Assembly: GCA_030068145.1 (NCBI GenBank)
Contig: JAPJBO010000578.1
Span: forward strand, 1 to 64,000
DNA from: Diplonema papillatum
Taxonomy: Eukaryota; Euglenozoa; Diplonemea; Diplonemida; Diplonemidae
Direction of reading: 5' to 3'
DNA: 64,000 nt
In this document: piece by piece, positions 11,501 to 22,320 of the stretch
Position numbering within the stretch: position 1 is the first letter of the stretch
Layout of the letters: each line of letters opens with the position of its first letter
Notes under the pieces: model-generated
Seen by the model: the letters and a program-made list of their open reading frames with translations, nothing else
What the model was told of the DNA's origin: nothing
Databases searched by the model: none
Position numbers and translations under genes: made by a program

Positions 11501-14500
11501 TTTTTCGGAAAACGGCGAGTTCGGAAGGCAGCAGCTTTTCAACCCAAGCAGTGGCCGTACGGTACCGAGGTGGGCTGCTGGCCAGATCGAACCGCAGCCC
11601 CAAAAGGTCGAACCGCGTGAGGGGGATCCCGCACCAGGAGAGAACTTCGCGGCGGATCGCAAAGCACCCGCCCTGCACGAGGCACGCGCCCAAGACCCGT
11701 GCACGGCTACCGTAGCAACCCTCCATGTTTGCACCTTCCTCGGATGCAACGGTCGGGAAGAGGGGCTTCAAAGTAGTTGGGAAAACACGTTCCCCTTCCC
11801 CGCGTTCTGCGTGTGGGGTTGCCACCGGGCAACTGCCGCAGGAGCCGCAGATACGTCCTTCGCCCTTGGCTCACTTTCGGGAGGTGGCGCTGCTCACCTA
11901 CCAGTGTGTTGTAACCCTGTCCCCGCGTGAAGCGTTTCAAGGGTCAACCCTTCCTTCGAAAAGAGACGATTGCATCATCCGGGGCCTGTGGACATGGTCA
12001 ACAGGATCGTCAATGTGTCACCACTTCAGATCTCTGCAACCGGGTTTGCGGAATGTTCACGCATTCTCTCAGTTTCACTGTGGGGATCGGACATCAAACC
12101 CAGAGCAGGACAACCCAGCCAGTAAACCAGGAGGAGGGGGGTGTGGGCTACTCGAAAACCAATAGCAATCCTGCACGTCCGAGCAAGCTCGTCAGTGGCA
12201 GCTTTGAGGCGAGCAATTACGCCGCATCACGTCCTTCTCAGATCTCGCCGGAGTTCTAAGGTCTTCGAGCTTTACGCGACAACAAAAGCAGAAATACTCG
12301 ACGTAGCTGCTTCGACTCCGAATGGAAGGGAGGAAATATAGAGGAAAGGGGCAAAATACAATACAAACACAATCTGATTTGTTCTTCGCTTACACCACCG
12401 TGTGTTGTTTTCTCACTCAGGACTTTGACCTGTTGTGTTTGTGTGATTTGTCGTGTAGGGGTAGACCCGCATGACCTCACGTCCGTTCAACACGTGGTTC
12501 GGTAGGTACAGCACTTGGGATCCCTTCTGTTCTTTTTCGGGCAGCATCGTCGAGCATTTCCAGCGTTATTTCCTTTCAAGCTGGCGCTTATGTAAAATAA
12601 CTGCGTAGTTTTGTTGAACAGTCGGGACATACCTCGCTTCATTGGCTCGTCGAGGAGCGGGGATATGCACTCCATGGCCTTCACGATCTGCATGGTGACT
12701 TCGACACCCAGATGCTGTGGCTGGGACATCATGACGCAGAACGTCGCGATCAAGGCTTCGGGCTTGGGCACGTTGACCACACGGTCAAAGTCGAAGTAGA
12801 AGTCGTGCGTGTTGCCGAGCCTCTTCGAGACGGAGCAAATGATGTTCGTAATCGTCGGGAAAGTGTAGTAGATGTCCGGCTTCGTCGGCATCAGACCTGC
12901 GAGGTTTTGTGTTTCCGAATGGACGTACAGATTGGTGTCTTTCGACCTTTTGCACGCTTGTGAAGTTCAGCGTAGTGCGTGCTTGTGGTGATCGGTGGGG
13001 TTCCCAAAAGAAATGTTCTGTGTTATCGTATCTTCGAGCTAGACTTGATCTCGTGCATTAGCCAAGGGGCCCATTCTGTTGCTTTCCCGCTGGGCTCCTG
13101 ATAGCGGACTCGCACGCAAACGGACAGTATGACTGCTGTGTTGCGGGCCGCAAATTCGTCCAATATTTAGCATTATTTGTGGATTAGAAGGTCGGTATTT
13201 CAAGCCTCTCCGGTTGACCGTAGAGGCTTGAGTATGGCGGGGGGTTGAGAAAAGTGAGAGGGTGCAGCTCGTTTCGGGTGTTATGTCACTCCGTTGTGAA
13301 ACCTTGTGAAGTCCCCTAACGCGTTTAGAGGGTGCTTGGGATTGGGTAGGGTGTGGTCGTTCTGCTACGGCGTGAAAAGCCAGGAAGTTTCGACGCTAAT
13401 CTTCGTATTTGTCTGCAGGTTACCTCACTCTGTCCAAAGATGCGCGTGAGGTTGGCTTCGGGTCCGCAGCATAGAATATGTCGTTTTTTTTTAGAGTTAT
13501 GGTTCGCCGAATGGCCACATGACGGTGTCGAGGTTCGGCAGGGTGGTGTTGAAGAGCGACAAGACCGACGTGGCCAGGTGACCACGTCTGGAGTTTCGCG
13601 TGGTCAAAGACCAATACATGGGGCAACCCGCAAGACCGCTAGTACCGAAAAGAGTCGCACAAAGCATTGCCAGGCACCCAGCAAGGTTCTCCAGGTCCAC
13701 GGACACGATGGCAACCCAACCCCCTTAAGTATTAACCCCCGTTAAATACTACTCTTTTCGACGCGAGTGGCTTCTGCGCAATGCATTGAATGGCAAACCA
13801 ACCCGCAAGATTACTAAAAAATTGGTGTCGCACTTTCTTTTGTTTGTGCGCACTAGCGGATATAGCGCTGTTTTGGTAAGTTTCATGTAGCACGCTGCCA
13901 ACTACTAACTTTTAGTACCAACAATGCATTGTTAACACAAAATACTCGAGGGACTGCCTTGTGCTCATTTCGAAGGAGGCTAGAGGGGGAGAAAACAATA
14001 CAACTACAAAGTGGGTCTTCTTTTTTGAACGCTTACGCCCGCCACTAAACCCAGATTTACCTGTGTTTCGTGTGGGCTACAGCACATTTACCTCCTTTGA
14101 TCTATCGCAATTGGCAGTCGCCTCAAGCATTTCCTAAAGCAGGTGCTTATACAAAAAAAACAGTTGCGGGGATACCTATCATCTCCAAGACGAACGGCCA
14201 CATGACGGTGTCGAGGTTCGGCAGGGTGGTGTTGAAGAGCGACAAGACCGACGTGGCCAGGTGGCGGAGGTCGCCGGGGCCGGGCTGGCCCGCGTCGTCG
14301 AGCTTTTTGTTCTTCAGCTTCCACTCGTGGATGGTGTGCGGCCCGTGGGCGGAGTGCACGACGACGTACTGGACGAGGACGTCGGCCCCGTCGCAGGCGA
14401 GGAAGTTGTTCGTAACCGCGGCGCCCATCGACATGATGGTCTGCACGACGGTCTTCTGCATGCGGTAGTCGGTGTCTTCCAGGCAGGTGCGGACGACTGC

Positions 14501-15736
14501 CACCACGTTGTTTTTCAGGGGGGCGAGGCACGCGTCGAGGTGCTGCCGCTGCACGAGGTGCCGGATGATTCCGAGGGCGGCGCAGCGCGTTGTGACGTCT
14601 TTGCTGCCGAACTTCACGTCGAGCTGCGCTTGGATGAACGACAGCACCGTCTGCGTCGACCCGAGCGCCATAGCCTCCACCGACAGCATGAGCTCCTGGT
14701 GATTCTTCAAGAGCTCCGTTTGCTGCGTGGTGCCTAACCCGTTGTACACCACGATCTGGTGGAACACCGCACCGAAAAGCTCGGGCAGGTGGATCTCAAG
14801 CTGCGTCGGCAGCTTGTCCATCCCGGCTTGGATCAAAAACGTCATCCCTTTCAGAGTGTCCCGGACGTCCGACGGCTTCTCCTTCCTGACGGCGGTGCAA
14901 AGGAGCTTGACGAGCTGCGGGAGACGCTCGCTCAGGCGTTCGGCGTGCACCACGCAGGACAGTTTTCCCATCGCCATGCACACTGCGTTTCGCGCACGCA
15001 GTTCCTTCGTGCCTGACCAATCGTTGACGAGCAGTGACAGCGCTGTGTACATGCCGTCGTAGTAGTCGTCTGCCTTTGCCTTCGCTGCCGGCTGCGACCT
15101 CGGCGACAGCTCTGGGAGCGCGTACAGCTGGAAGATCGCTTCCGCGAAGCTTGCGAGGGCGTTCGCGGTCACGCAGCGGATGATGTCCTGCTTCGCCATT
15201 CCGAGGATGGGCATGAACTTCGAGAGGCATTCCTTCATGTACGGGATGAACCGGATGGGTCGGCTGTCCGCTGCCTGCGACAGCGCGCTGACGATGAAGT
15301 AGTGCGGGAGCGTGGTCCCCGGGATTTGGTTGATCAGATACGGCACGCACGCGCCGGGGTTGATGCAGCACAGTTCGGCGGCTGTCTGGCACGCGGCTTG
15401 CTGCCACTCGGAGTTGATGTCGATGGTGTGGGTCATGTCCGCGTAGCAGACCGTCACCAGCTCAAGCATCAGTTTGTCCGACACTTGGTCGTCATACTCC
15501 TGTGAGATTCTGCGGATCGACCGCAGCAGCGTCACGCGCTGGTGGGTGGGCGTGTTGCCCACTTTGTTGTTCGTCAAGAACTGGCAGATCACGTTCAGCA
15601 CCGAGCCGAAGTTCTTCTGCGCCATCGAAAGCAGCGCGCCGTTGATGTGGTCCCGCACCTCGGAGCTGGGGTCCTTCGCGCTCTCGACCAGCGCCTGGAC
15701 GCTTTTGCTGAACGCATTGTTGTACGCGACAGACAT
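4006..15736 (-). CDS. MROH1/HEATR7A-family HEAT-repeat protein, 3' end outside window
   Basis: Five exons support a large HEAT-repeat protein of the maestro heat-like family. In animals MROH1 is linked to lysosome positioning; the role here is inferred. Exons: 15736-14176 (start codon, about 520 codons), 12896-12633, 10977-10783, 6016-5621 and 4355-4006, joining in frame (922 codons so far). All donors are GT (GTATCC, GTATGT, GTATGC, GTATGC, GTGTGC) and all acceptors AG; the first four junctions are phase 1. Family-like stretches: WQQAAC near residue 130, GMAKQDIIRCV near 190, LDTVMWPF near the end of exon 1, then collinear matches in each later exon. Human MROH1 is about 1,600 residues, so the C-terminal part should lie left of position 1, or is lost. 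An SG-rich insert with G-run codons lies in exon 4. Alternative starts upstream of 15736 exist in frame but cross a C-run; the MSVAYNN start is preferred. Confidence 0.85.
4372..4475 (-). repeat. Family D short retroposon with poly(A)
   Basis: Read on the minus strand it ends ...CTGACACAAGTTGTCAACAGG followed by about 20 A. The motif TGTCAGACTAGCC(T/C)ACCCG recurs at 4620-4737, 53740-53826 and 54660-54800. It lies in the intron between MROH1 exons 4 and 5. Confidence 0.6.
4620..4737 (-). repeat. Family D short retroposon
   Basis: Second copy of the TGTCAGACTAGCCCACCCG element, also with its A-rich end pointing in the minus-strand sense direction. Confidence 0.6.
4738..4870 (+). repeat. Family E fragment
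   Basis: The segment CACTTGTTCCGCGTCG..ATCAAGTACATGATGCTGGC recurs at 40450-40600 and 44300-44430. This is a short 3' piece of that longer repeat. Confidence 0.6.
4871..5139. other. No gene seen
   Basis: Intronic sequence of the MROH1 gene without recognisable features. A short direct repeat (GAAATGTTCC / GGAACATTTCCGGAG in inverted order) brackets 4880-5075. Confidence 0.4.
5140..5376 (+). repeat. Family I repeat
   Basis: It shares GACGCCTCAGGACAC, GGGCAAGGGTGGGTGGGCAAG and the end ATCTTATACGACA with 7985-8341 and, in part, with 27110-27232 and 12236-12290. In the other three places the end is joined directly to the start of family A or B. Confidence 0.65.
5494..5577. repeat. (GTA)n microsatellite
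   Basis: About 28 perfect GTA units, 44 bases downstream of the donor of MROH1 exon 4. It is intronic, so the apparent poly-tyrosine frame is not a protein. Confidence 0.95.
6098..6150 (+). repeat. Family G motif
   Basis: AGAGTTAAAGTTCGCTTGAA followed by ATTCCGGGGGTTTAGGGT. Variants of this motif occur at about ten other places, for example 7074, 18124, 19079, 24177, 29430, 30265-30745 and 57276. Confidence 0.6.
6190..6505. repeat. 30-bp tandem minisatellite
   Basis: About ten copies of a 30-base unit (GGTTATGGCTAGCCATGTCC + GGGACTTATG). It includes the palindrome ATGGCTAGCCAT. Because 30 is divisible by 3 it is open in several frames; these are not genes. Single copies of the unit sit at 1316 and 7203. 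Confidence 0.95.
6678..6961 (-). pseudogene. Partial duplicate of MROH1 exon 4
   Basis: Nearly identical to exon 4 from its acceptor (AG then GCATGTGGACGCCG) for about 270 bases. A 7-base insertion near the LDKV codons shifts the frame, and the exon's second half and donor are missing. As an alternative exon it would therefore not keep the frame. A further scrap with acceptor and intron border lies at 7366-7475. Confidence 0.8.
7074..7365. repeat. Family G motif copies
   Basis: Two family G-like units (7074-7150 and 7255-7300) surround one more copy of the GGCTAGCCATGTCCGGGACT motif at 7208. Confidence 0.5.
7366..7475 (-). pseudogene. Third scrap of MROH1 exon 4 border
   Basis: It matches 6003-6095: the first bases of exon 4, the acceptor and about 80 bases of upstream intron. 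Confidence 0.7.
7672..7974. mobile_element. hAT-like MITE
   Basis: Perfect 15-base inverted ends CAGGGCTTACGCTCC / GGAGCGTAAGCCCTG. Flanks are CCCTAAAC and CCCTAAGC, an 8-base duplication with one mismatch. Length 303 bases, no coding capacity. A second copy with an exact 8-base duplication is at 40733-41011. CAGGG ends and 8-base duplications are typical of hAT elements. Confidence 0.85.
7985..8341 (+). repeat. Family I repeat, longest copy
   Basis: See 5140-5376. It ends ATCTTATACGACA and runs straight into the AAATACTCGACG start of family B at 8344. Confidence 0.65.
8344..8640 (+). repeat. SINE-like family B, full copy
   Basis: Complete unit from AAATACTCGACGTAGC to GGCGCTTATGTAAAAA. Its A-tail is directly followed by the start of the next family B copy, so the two are in tandem. 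Confidence 0.85.
8638..10750 (+). repeat. SINE-like family B copy interrupted by a retroelement
   Basis: Left part 8638-8742, right part from about 10528 to the A-tail (10740-10770 is A-rich). The tail abuts the donor of MROH1 exon 3. The string TCTTCGCTTACACCA occurs at both break points and once in other copies, so it is the 15-base insertion duplication. Confidence 0.85.
8743..10527 (-). mobile_element. Retroelement fossil with reverse transcriptase-RNase H
   Basis: One minus-strand reading frame (about 10506-8776, some 576 codons) covers a reverse transcriptase followed by an RNase H domain of the kind found in DIRS/Ty3-type elements. No LTRs, capsid, integrase or recombinase part is seen between the break points, so the element is incomplete, though the polymerase region itself looks whole. 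Short inverted strings TCCAGGACC / GGTCCAGGA lie at or near the ends. The exact 15-base duplication of the host repeat suggests a fairly recent insertion. DIRS versus Ty3 affiliation is uncertain. Confidence 0.75.
11413..11636 (-). mobile_element. Fragment of the same retroelement family
   Basis: About 220 bases closely matching 9420-9614, part of the reverse transcriptase connection region. Only this piece is present: a broken fossil. Confidence 0.75.
11637..11830 (-). pseudogene. Possible glycosyltransferase exon scrap
   Basis: A minus-strand frame here reads GSRARVLGACLVQGGCFAIR, which resembles the GGCFAIRR-type segment of family 2 or GlcNAc-type glycosyltransferases. It is fused to the retroelement fragment on its downstream side. 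With no further exon nearby, a host exon scrap is only a guess. Confidence 0.25.
11915..12215 (-). rRNA. 28S rRNA fragment (dispersed)
   Basis: It matches 58465-58680 of the 28S gene in this window (GCGTGAAGCGTTTCAAGGGT, then CATCATCCGGGGCCTGTGG) with an inserted stretch. It lies inside a MROH1 intron, so it is a non-functional rDNA scrap. Confidence 0.85.
12293..12597 (+). repeat. SINE-like family B, full copy
   Basis: Preceded directly by the end of family I. It ends 35 bases from the donor of MROH1 exon 2 and carries a small internal insertion near 12562. Confidence 0.85.
12905..13175 (-). pseudogene. Retroposed 3' end of GH5-linked gene
   Basis: The minus strand reads a terminal exon with FAARNTAV and RYQEPSGKATEWA, a stop, then the family C 3'-UTR-like tail ending ATTCGGAAACACAAAA. 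It lies just upstream of the acceptor of MROH1 exon 2. Similar copies are at 52765-53040, 53836-54362 and 54365-54645. Confidence 0.7.
13176..13500. other. No gene seen
   Basis: MROH1 intron sequence without recognisable features. Confidence 0.4.
13505..13581 (-). pseudogene. Duplicate scrap of the end of MROH1 exon 1
   Basis: It matches 14193-14264 almost exactly and encodes HLATSVLSLFNTTLPNLDTV. It lacks the exon's donor; a family G motif follows instead. Confidence 0.8.
13582..13934. other. No gene seen
   Basis: Intronic. A stretch near 13778-13815 (GCGCAATGCATTGAATGGCA) has a diverged relative at 30083-30105. Confidence 0.4.
13935..14161 (+). repeat. SINE-like family A, full copy
   Basis: From AAATACTCGAGG to GGTGCTTATACAAAAAAAA. 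Its A-tail ends 14 bases from the donor of MROH1 exon 1, placing a U-rich tract just behind the 5' splice site in the transcript. Confidence 0.85.
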
Positions 15737-16489
15737 GACCCCCCCCCCCCCAACCCTCCCCCGCCTAACCCCCAGACCCCCACGCCCTGTTGGCGCGCTC
15801 CCTACACGGCACTGCCTCCCGCCCAACTCGCTCCCCTCCTTGCAGTTGTGGATGGTGTTTTTCATGTGTTGAGAACAACTTCAACAAGAGAACAAAATGA
15901 ATCCTCCGATTCCTCGTCTCACAAATTCTCTAAAGAAAAAGGGTAAGGTGCCCTAAAGTCCCGGACAGAAATTGTTTTCCTCGACTTTTGTGTTGGAAAT
16001 GCATTCAGCAAACTTTGTGTGTTTTTTTGTGCGGTCGACGATATACGTCGTCTCTTGCTTAATTATCCGTAATTTTCCGAGTCTAGAGGCTGGTAAATTG
16101 AAATTCTCAATTTAGCTCTCTAGCGAGCTATCCCACTTTTCTGGGGCAGGCCGTGGGGGTACCCCCACCCCGGACATTTCTCTACCGTTTTTTTTTGGTA
16201 TTTTTGAGAATTCAAAATTCGTCGAAAAAATTTCTCGCGGCGGACAACGGCGTGGCACAGTCGTCAGTTGACGACGTTCCTTACCTACGGGTGGGAGGTT
16301 CGGTTCCCGCCGGTGGACTTTTTTCCGGGTCTGCACTCAGCATCAAAGGTTCACCAGGGGCGGTCCGGAGGGGCCCTCCCCCCTGGATAAGGGCCCGCAA
16401 CTTGCCATCATCAAGGTTTTCCGGGGGGGGGTCCGGGGTACGCGCCCCGAACTTGCTATCATCCCAACCGAACTTGCCATCAGGGTTCA
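15737..16489. other. MROH1 upstream region; Pol III-like boxes
   Basis: This should hold the MROH1 promoter and leader, but no clear core promoter was found. Near 16253-16325 lie an A-box-like TGGCACAGTCG, a B-box-like GGTTCGGTTCC and a T-run, with a perfect GTCGTC/GACGAC stem between them. The arrangement recalls a tRNA-derived SINE head; no cloverleaf can be drawn with confidence. Confidence 0.35.
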
Positions 16490-17655
16490 ACGGGTTCGGG
16501 TTTTCACAAACGCCGAACTGGACAAAAAGGTTCGGGTTTGCACCAACGCCGGACCTGGGCAAAAGGTGCGGATTTGCACCAACGCCAGGCTGAGCAAAAC
16601 AATTCGGGTTGGACAAACCGGACCGGCAAGAAGCTTCGGGTTTGCACAACGCCCTGGGCAAACGGTTCGGGTTGCACATACGCTGGACTGGACAAAAAGG
16701 TTCGGGTTTGCACAAACGCCGAACTGGACAAAAAGGTTCGGGTTTGCACCAACGCCGGCCCTGGGCAAATCCGCACCAACGCCAGGCTGAGCAAAACAAT
16801 TCGGGTTGGACAAACCGGACCGGCAAGAAGGTTGAAGTATGGCTAAAGATTCGGGTTTGCACAACGCCCGACTGGGCATACGGTTCGGGTTGCACAAACG
16901 CTGGACTGGACAAAAAGGTTCGGGTTTGCACAAACGCCGGACTGGACAAAAAGGTTCGGGTTTGCGCAAACGCCGGACTGGACAAAAAGGGTCGGGTTTG
17001 CACAAACGCCGGCCTGGGCAAAAAGGTTCGGGTTTGCACAAACGCCGGACTGGACAAAAAGGTTCGGGTTTGCGCAAACGCCGGCCTGGGCAAAAAGGTT
17101 CGGGTTTGCGCAAACGCCGGACTGGACAAAAAGGTTCGGGTTTGCACAAACGCCGGACTGGGCAAAAAGGTTCGGGTTTGCGCAAACGCCGGACTGGACA
17201 AAAAGGTTCGGGTTTGCACAAACGCCGGCCTGGGCAAAAAGGTTCGGGTTTGCGCAAACGCCGGACTGGACAAAAAGGTTCGGGTTTGCACAAACGCCGG
17301 ACTGGACAAAAAGGGTCGGGTTTGCAAAAGGGTCGGGTTTGCACAAACGCCGGACTGGGCAAAAAGGTTCGGGTTTGCGCAAACGCCGGACTGGACAAAA
17401 AGGGTCGGGTTTGCGCAAACGCCGGACTGGACAAAAAGGTTCGGGTTTGCGCAAACGCCGGACTGGACAAAAAGGGTCGGGTTTGCACAAACGCCGAACT
17501 GGGCAAAAAGGTTCGGGTTTGCGCAAACGCCGGACTGGACAAAAAGGTTCGGGTTTGCACAAACGCCGGCCTGGGCAAAAAGGTTCGGGTGTGCACAAAC
17601 GCCGGACTGGGCAAAAAGGTTCGGGTTTGCGCAAACGCCGGACTGAGCAAAAGGT
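16490..17655. repeat. 36-bp tandem minisatellite
   Basis: About 32 units of GGTTCGGGTTTGCACAAACG followed by CCGGACTGGACAAAAA. Variants alternate at fixed sites (CAC/CGC, GGACTGGA/GGCCTGGG). 36 is a multiple of 3, so long frames are open on both strands; these repeat-only proteins are treated as artefacts. Confidence 0.95.
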
Positions 17656-19390
17656 TACCTCTAGACTCGCTAAGGGTGGTCCTAACACCCATGTACTTTT
17701 TTTTTTTTTTGGGATTTTGGCCATTTTTGGCCACTTTTGCTGGTTCCCATATTCTGGCCGTTATGGCCACCGTTTCCCCAAACTACGGCCCTTGATCCCA
17801 AACTGCGATACCAAGGGCACAAACTTGCTTGGGTCCTAAATGTGGGTCCAAAATTTGGGGTCCACCTTCACACGTAGGGTAGACGAATCTGGTGTTTGCA
17901 GCAGGTTCAGCATTTTTTGCTGGCGCTCTCGGATGAGGCCAAAGTCTCCATTGAGCGCCACGGCCTTCTTTCACCGTCGCAGTGACGTCGCCTTGCTGCC
18001 TTGGCGCAAAGGCTTCCTTCACGTCGCCGATGTTCGTGACCGAGAATTTTATGACGCTTCTCAAGCCGCCTACACGTTTACCAATTTGCGTGCGTGCTTC
18101 TGATGCTGAACGTCAGTTCGTCGTTTTTTTAGAGTGCAAGTTCGTTTAGGGATCCGGGGTTTTATAGTCTCCGGGTGACCGTAGTCATAAAGGTTCCTTT
18201 AAGGTATAGTATATATCTTTGCTGCCTATTGCCGACTATTCGACTTACTTTAGCGCGCTCTTTTTCGAGACTGGAGGTCCTACTTTGGTTCACCAGAAAT
18301 TTGCATCACCCAACTTAGCATCCCGAACTTGCACGAACTTTACTGTTCCCGAACTTTAACAGCTGCCTCCAGTCTCGCCCCGCGCCGGCCTTTAGCCGAG
18401 CGCACGTACTTTCCTATGTGCTTGCCAAGTCCATGGCTCTTGTGACCGACACCGAGTTCACGTTCGCGATGAAAGCGATCTCGGGCCCCCCACCTTTTTT
18501 ACACGATCGTAGAAATCGTTAGATGGCGCGACCGGGAAAAGGAATGGACTCTCACAGGTTGCCGCACATCGAGGAATTCCAGCGCCCGGACCGCATAGAC
18601 ACAGAGCATTGGCCAAAAACCCCAGCTGTGTCGTGGTACGGTCGTCATTAAGGTAACCCCAACCTCTCTCACGACAGTCTCAGCCCTACGTTCCCGGTTA
18701 GCGCGTGTCCAGAAGGAGAAAAAGAGAGAGGGGGAAAAAAAAGGGTTCAGAGGAGGGCATTGGTGAAGAAATAATGCCGAAAAGTCTCTACGCGTTTGTT
18801 ACTTTTTTTCTTCGTACTTCTAACACCGCTTGACGGTTCTTCTCTCTGTCTCTCTTGATGTTTTCTTCTTCTGAGGGCTTTGTGTAGACACCCGTATCGC
18901 AGTGGCGCAGTGGCGCAGTCAAGCAGAAGTATGTTCGGCCGTGATACTCCGGTAAGGACGCAGAAAGTAGCCTTGCAGAGCAGAGCGTGCGCAAGGCTAC
19001 ATCCTCGCAGCTTCTGTGTGGCCAAATTTTCGGGAACGTTTGCTCGTGCTCATGTGAGGGGGGGGAAGAGTGTGCTTATTAGAGAGAAATGTTCGCTTGA
19101 AACTTCGGGGGTTAAACGTTGCCGGGTACCTTTCGGCATAGCATGCAAGAACTTGCTTGAAATGCCGGGTGTGCCGGTTGGGTGCGGGCAACTGCACGTT
19201 CCTGTATTGCCGAACACCCTCTGGCAACGTCAATCGGGGGTTTGAAACGTGATGATTTATACAAAAAGCCCGCACCCAAACGACTGTGGCTGGCTTCTTT
19301 GGAAGGGCTGCCTTGATGATTACTTTGATCAAGCCCGCACTAAGCTGACTGCTTGAAATGGACGTCTGACTTCTTCCCCATCGTCGACCC
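17656..19390. other. No gene seen; small inverted repeat and family G motifs
   Basis: Family G motifs at 18124 and 19079, and a 112-base inverted-repeat element listed separately. Remaining frames are short and unconvincing. Confidence 0.45.
18266..18377. mobile_element. 112-base inverted-repeat element (MITE-like)
   Basis: Perfect 12-base inverted ends CGAGACTGGAGG / CCTCCAGTCTCG around an unrelated 88-base interior. No clear target duplication, so a chance or decayed MITE is possible. Confidence 0.4.
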
Positions 19391-19600
19391 GGAAATACTC
19401 GAGGGGCTGCCTTGTGCTTACTTCGAAGGAGGCTAGAGGGGGAGAAACAATACAACTGCAAAGTGGGTCTTTTCTGTTGAGCGCTTACGCCCGCCACTGA
19501 ACCCAGATTCACCTGTGTTTAGCACATATACCTCCTTTGATGTTTTGCAGCTGGCAGCCTCCTCAAGTATTTCCTACAAAGCAGGTGCTTGTACCAAAAA
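19391..19600 (+). repeat. SINE-like family A copy
   Basis: Full-length apart from a small deletion near 19519. It ends GGTGCTTGTACCAAAAA. Confidence 0.8.
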
Positions 19601-20040
19601 CAGCCGGAACAGCCCGGAAGGTCCGCACCGAGAAAACGGGCGGAAACAAAACTTGACCTGGAAATGACCAGGTTGGCCTGATCCTCATCATCGCTGACGA
19701 CGTCATAAAAGTAACACTAGCCCCGTGAACAGGGCTCGCTTGCCTTCATGGCACTTGCAATATAATTGACACAGAATGCAATGCTTGAAAGGACACCATT
19801 GGTGCTTTGGTCTTTGAGTTCGACTTCGCGGGCGTCGTCTTCGCCGTTTCCGTCGCTTTTGTCTATCGCTACGAGAGCACAGGCAGATCTAACGCCAAAC
19901 AATGTGCAAGATACAACAACTAGCACACAGTGCATTTCGCACCACTCGTCGTGGCCCAGTGAACCCCAGTGGCAAGTATTAACAAACCCCCGTGGTGGGT
20001 GGATTGCGAAAACGTGTGTCCCGTCTGCGCCGTGCTTCAG
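19601..20040. other. No gene seen
   Basis: Unassigned sequence downstream of the polyglutamine gene. Confidence 0.4.
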
Positions 20041-20780
20041 TCCTTTAAGCCACGGACCCATGAGGCGGACCATCACCAGCGCGGAACCTGATAGTCTACA
20101 GACAGGGCAAGGAAGGGTAACTCCTAAAGAAATAGGCGGGCAGGGGGGGATTGCAAGAACGTGCTTGCAATGGATATGTGCTCAACACCGCACTGGTCCC
20201 GTCTGCGCCGTGTTTCGGTCCTTTAAGCCACAGAACACATGAGGCGGACCATCACCAGCGCGGAACCTGAGTGTCTGCAGACAGGGCAAGGAAGGGTAAC
20301 TCCTAAAGAAATAGGCGGGCAGGGGGGGATTGCAAGAACGTGCTTGCAATGGATATGTGCTCAACACCGCACTGGTCCCGTCTGCGCCGTGTTTCGGTCC
20401 TTTAAGCCACAGAACACATGAGGCGGACCATCACCAGCGCGGAACCTGAGTGTCTGCAGACAGGACAAGGAGGGGTAAGTCCTAAAGCGCATAGATCCTC
20501 AGCAGGTGAAGCCGTTCGCACCGCTAGTCGTGGCCCAGTGGATCCCCAGTGACAAGAAATAACAACAAACCCCCCCAGGGTGGGTGGATTGCGAAAACGT
20601 GCGTTGGTAGTGGGTGTGTGCTCAACACCGCAATGGTCCCGTCTGCGCCGTGTTTCGGTCCTTTAAGTGCGTGTCACGGACACATGAGGCGGACTACCAC
20701 CAGCGCGGAACCTGATGATGAGTCTGCTGACAGGACAAGAAGGGGTAACTCCTAAAGAAATAGGCGGGCGGGGGGGATTG
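20041..20780. repeat. About 181-bp tandem repeats
   Basis: Units start GGCGGACCATCACCAGCGCG near 20058, 20239 and 20420 (181 bases apart, the middle two almost identical), with a diverged unit near 20688. The array reaches to within a few bases of the stop codon of the polyglutamine gene, so it probably lies in its 3' region. Confidence 0.85.
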
Positions 20781-20784
20781 CAAT

Positions 20785-22320
<1,536 letters not shown>

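Noticed and set aside
16504-17795. Long repeat-only proteins on both strands
   Set aside because: They are translations of the 36-bp minisatellite, whose unit is a multiple of three without stops in several frames.
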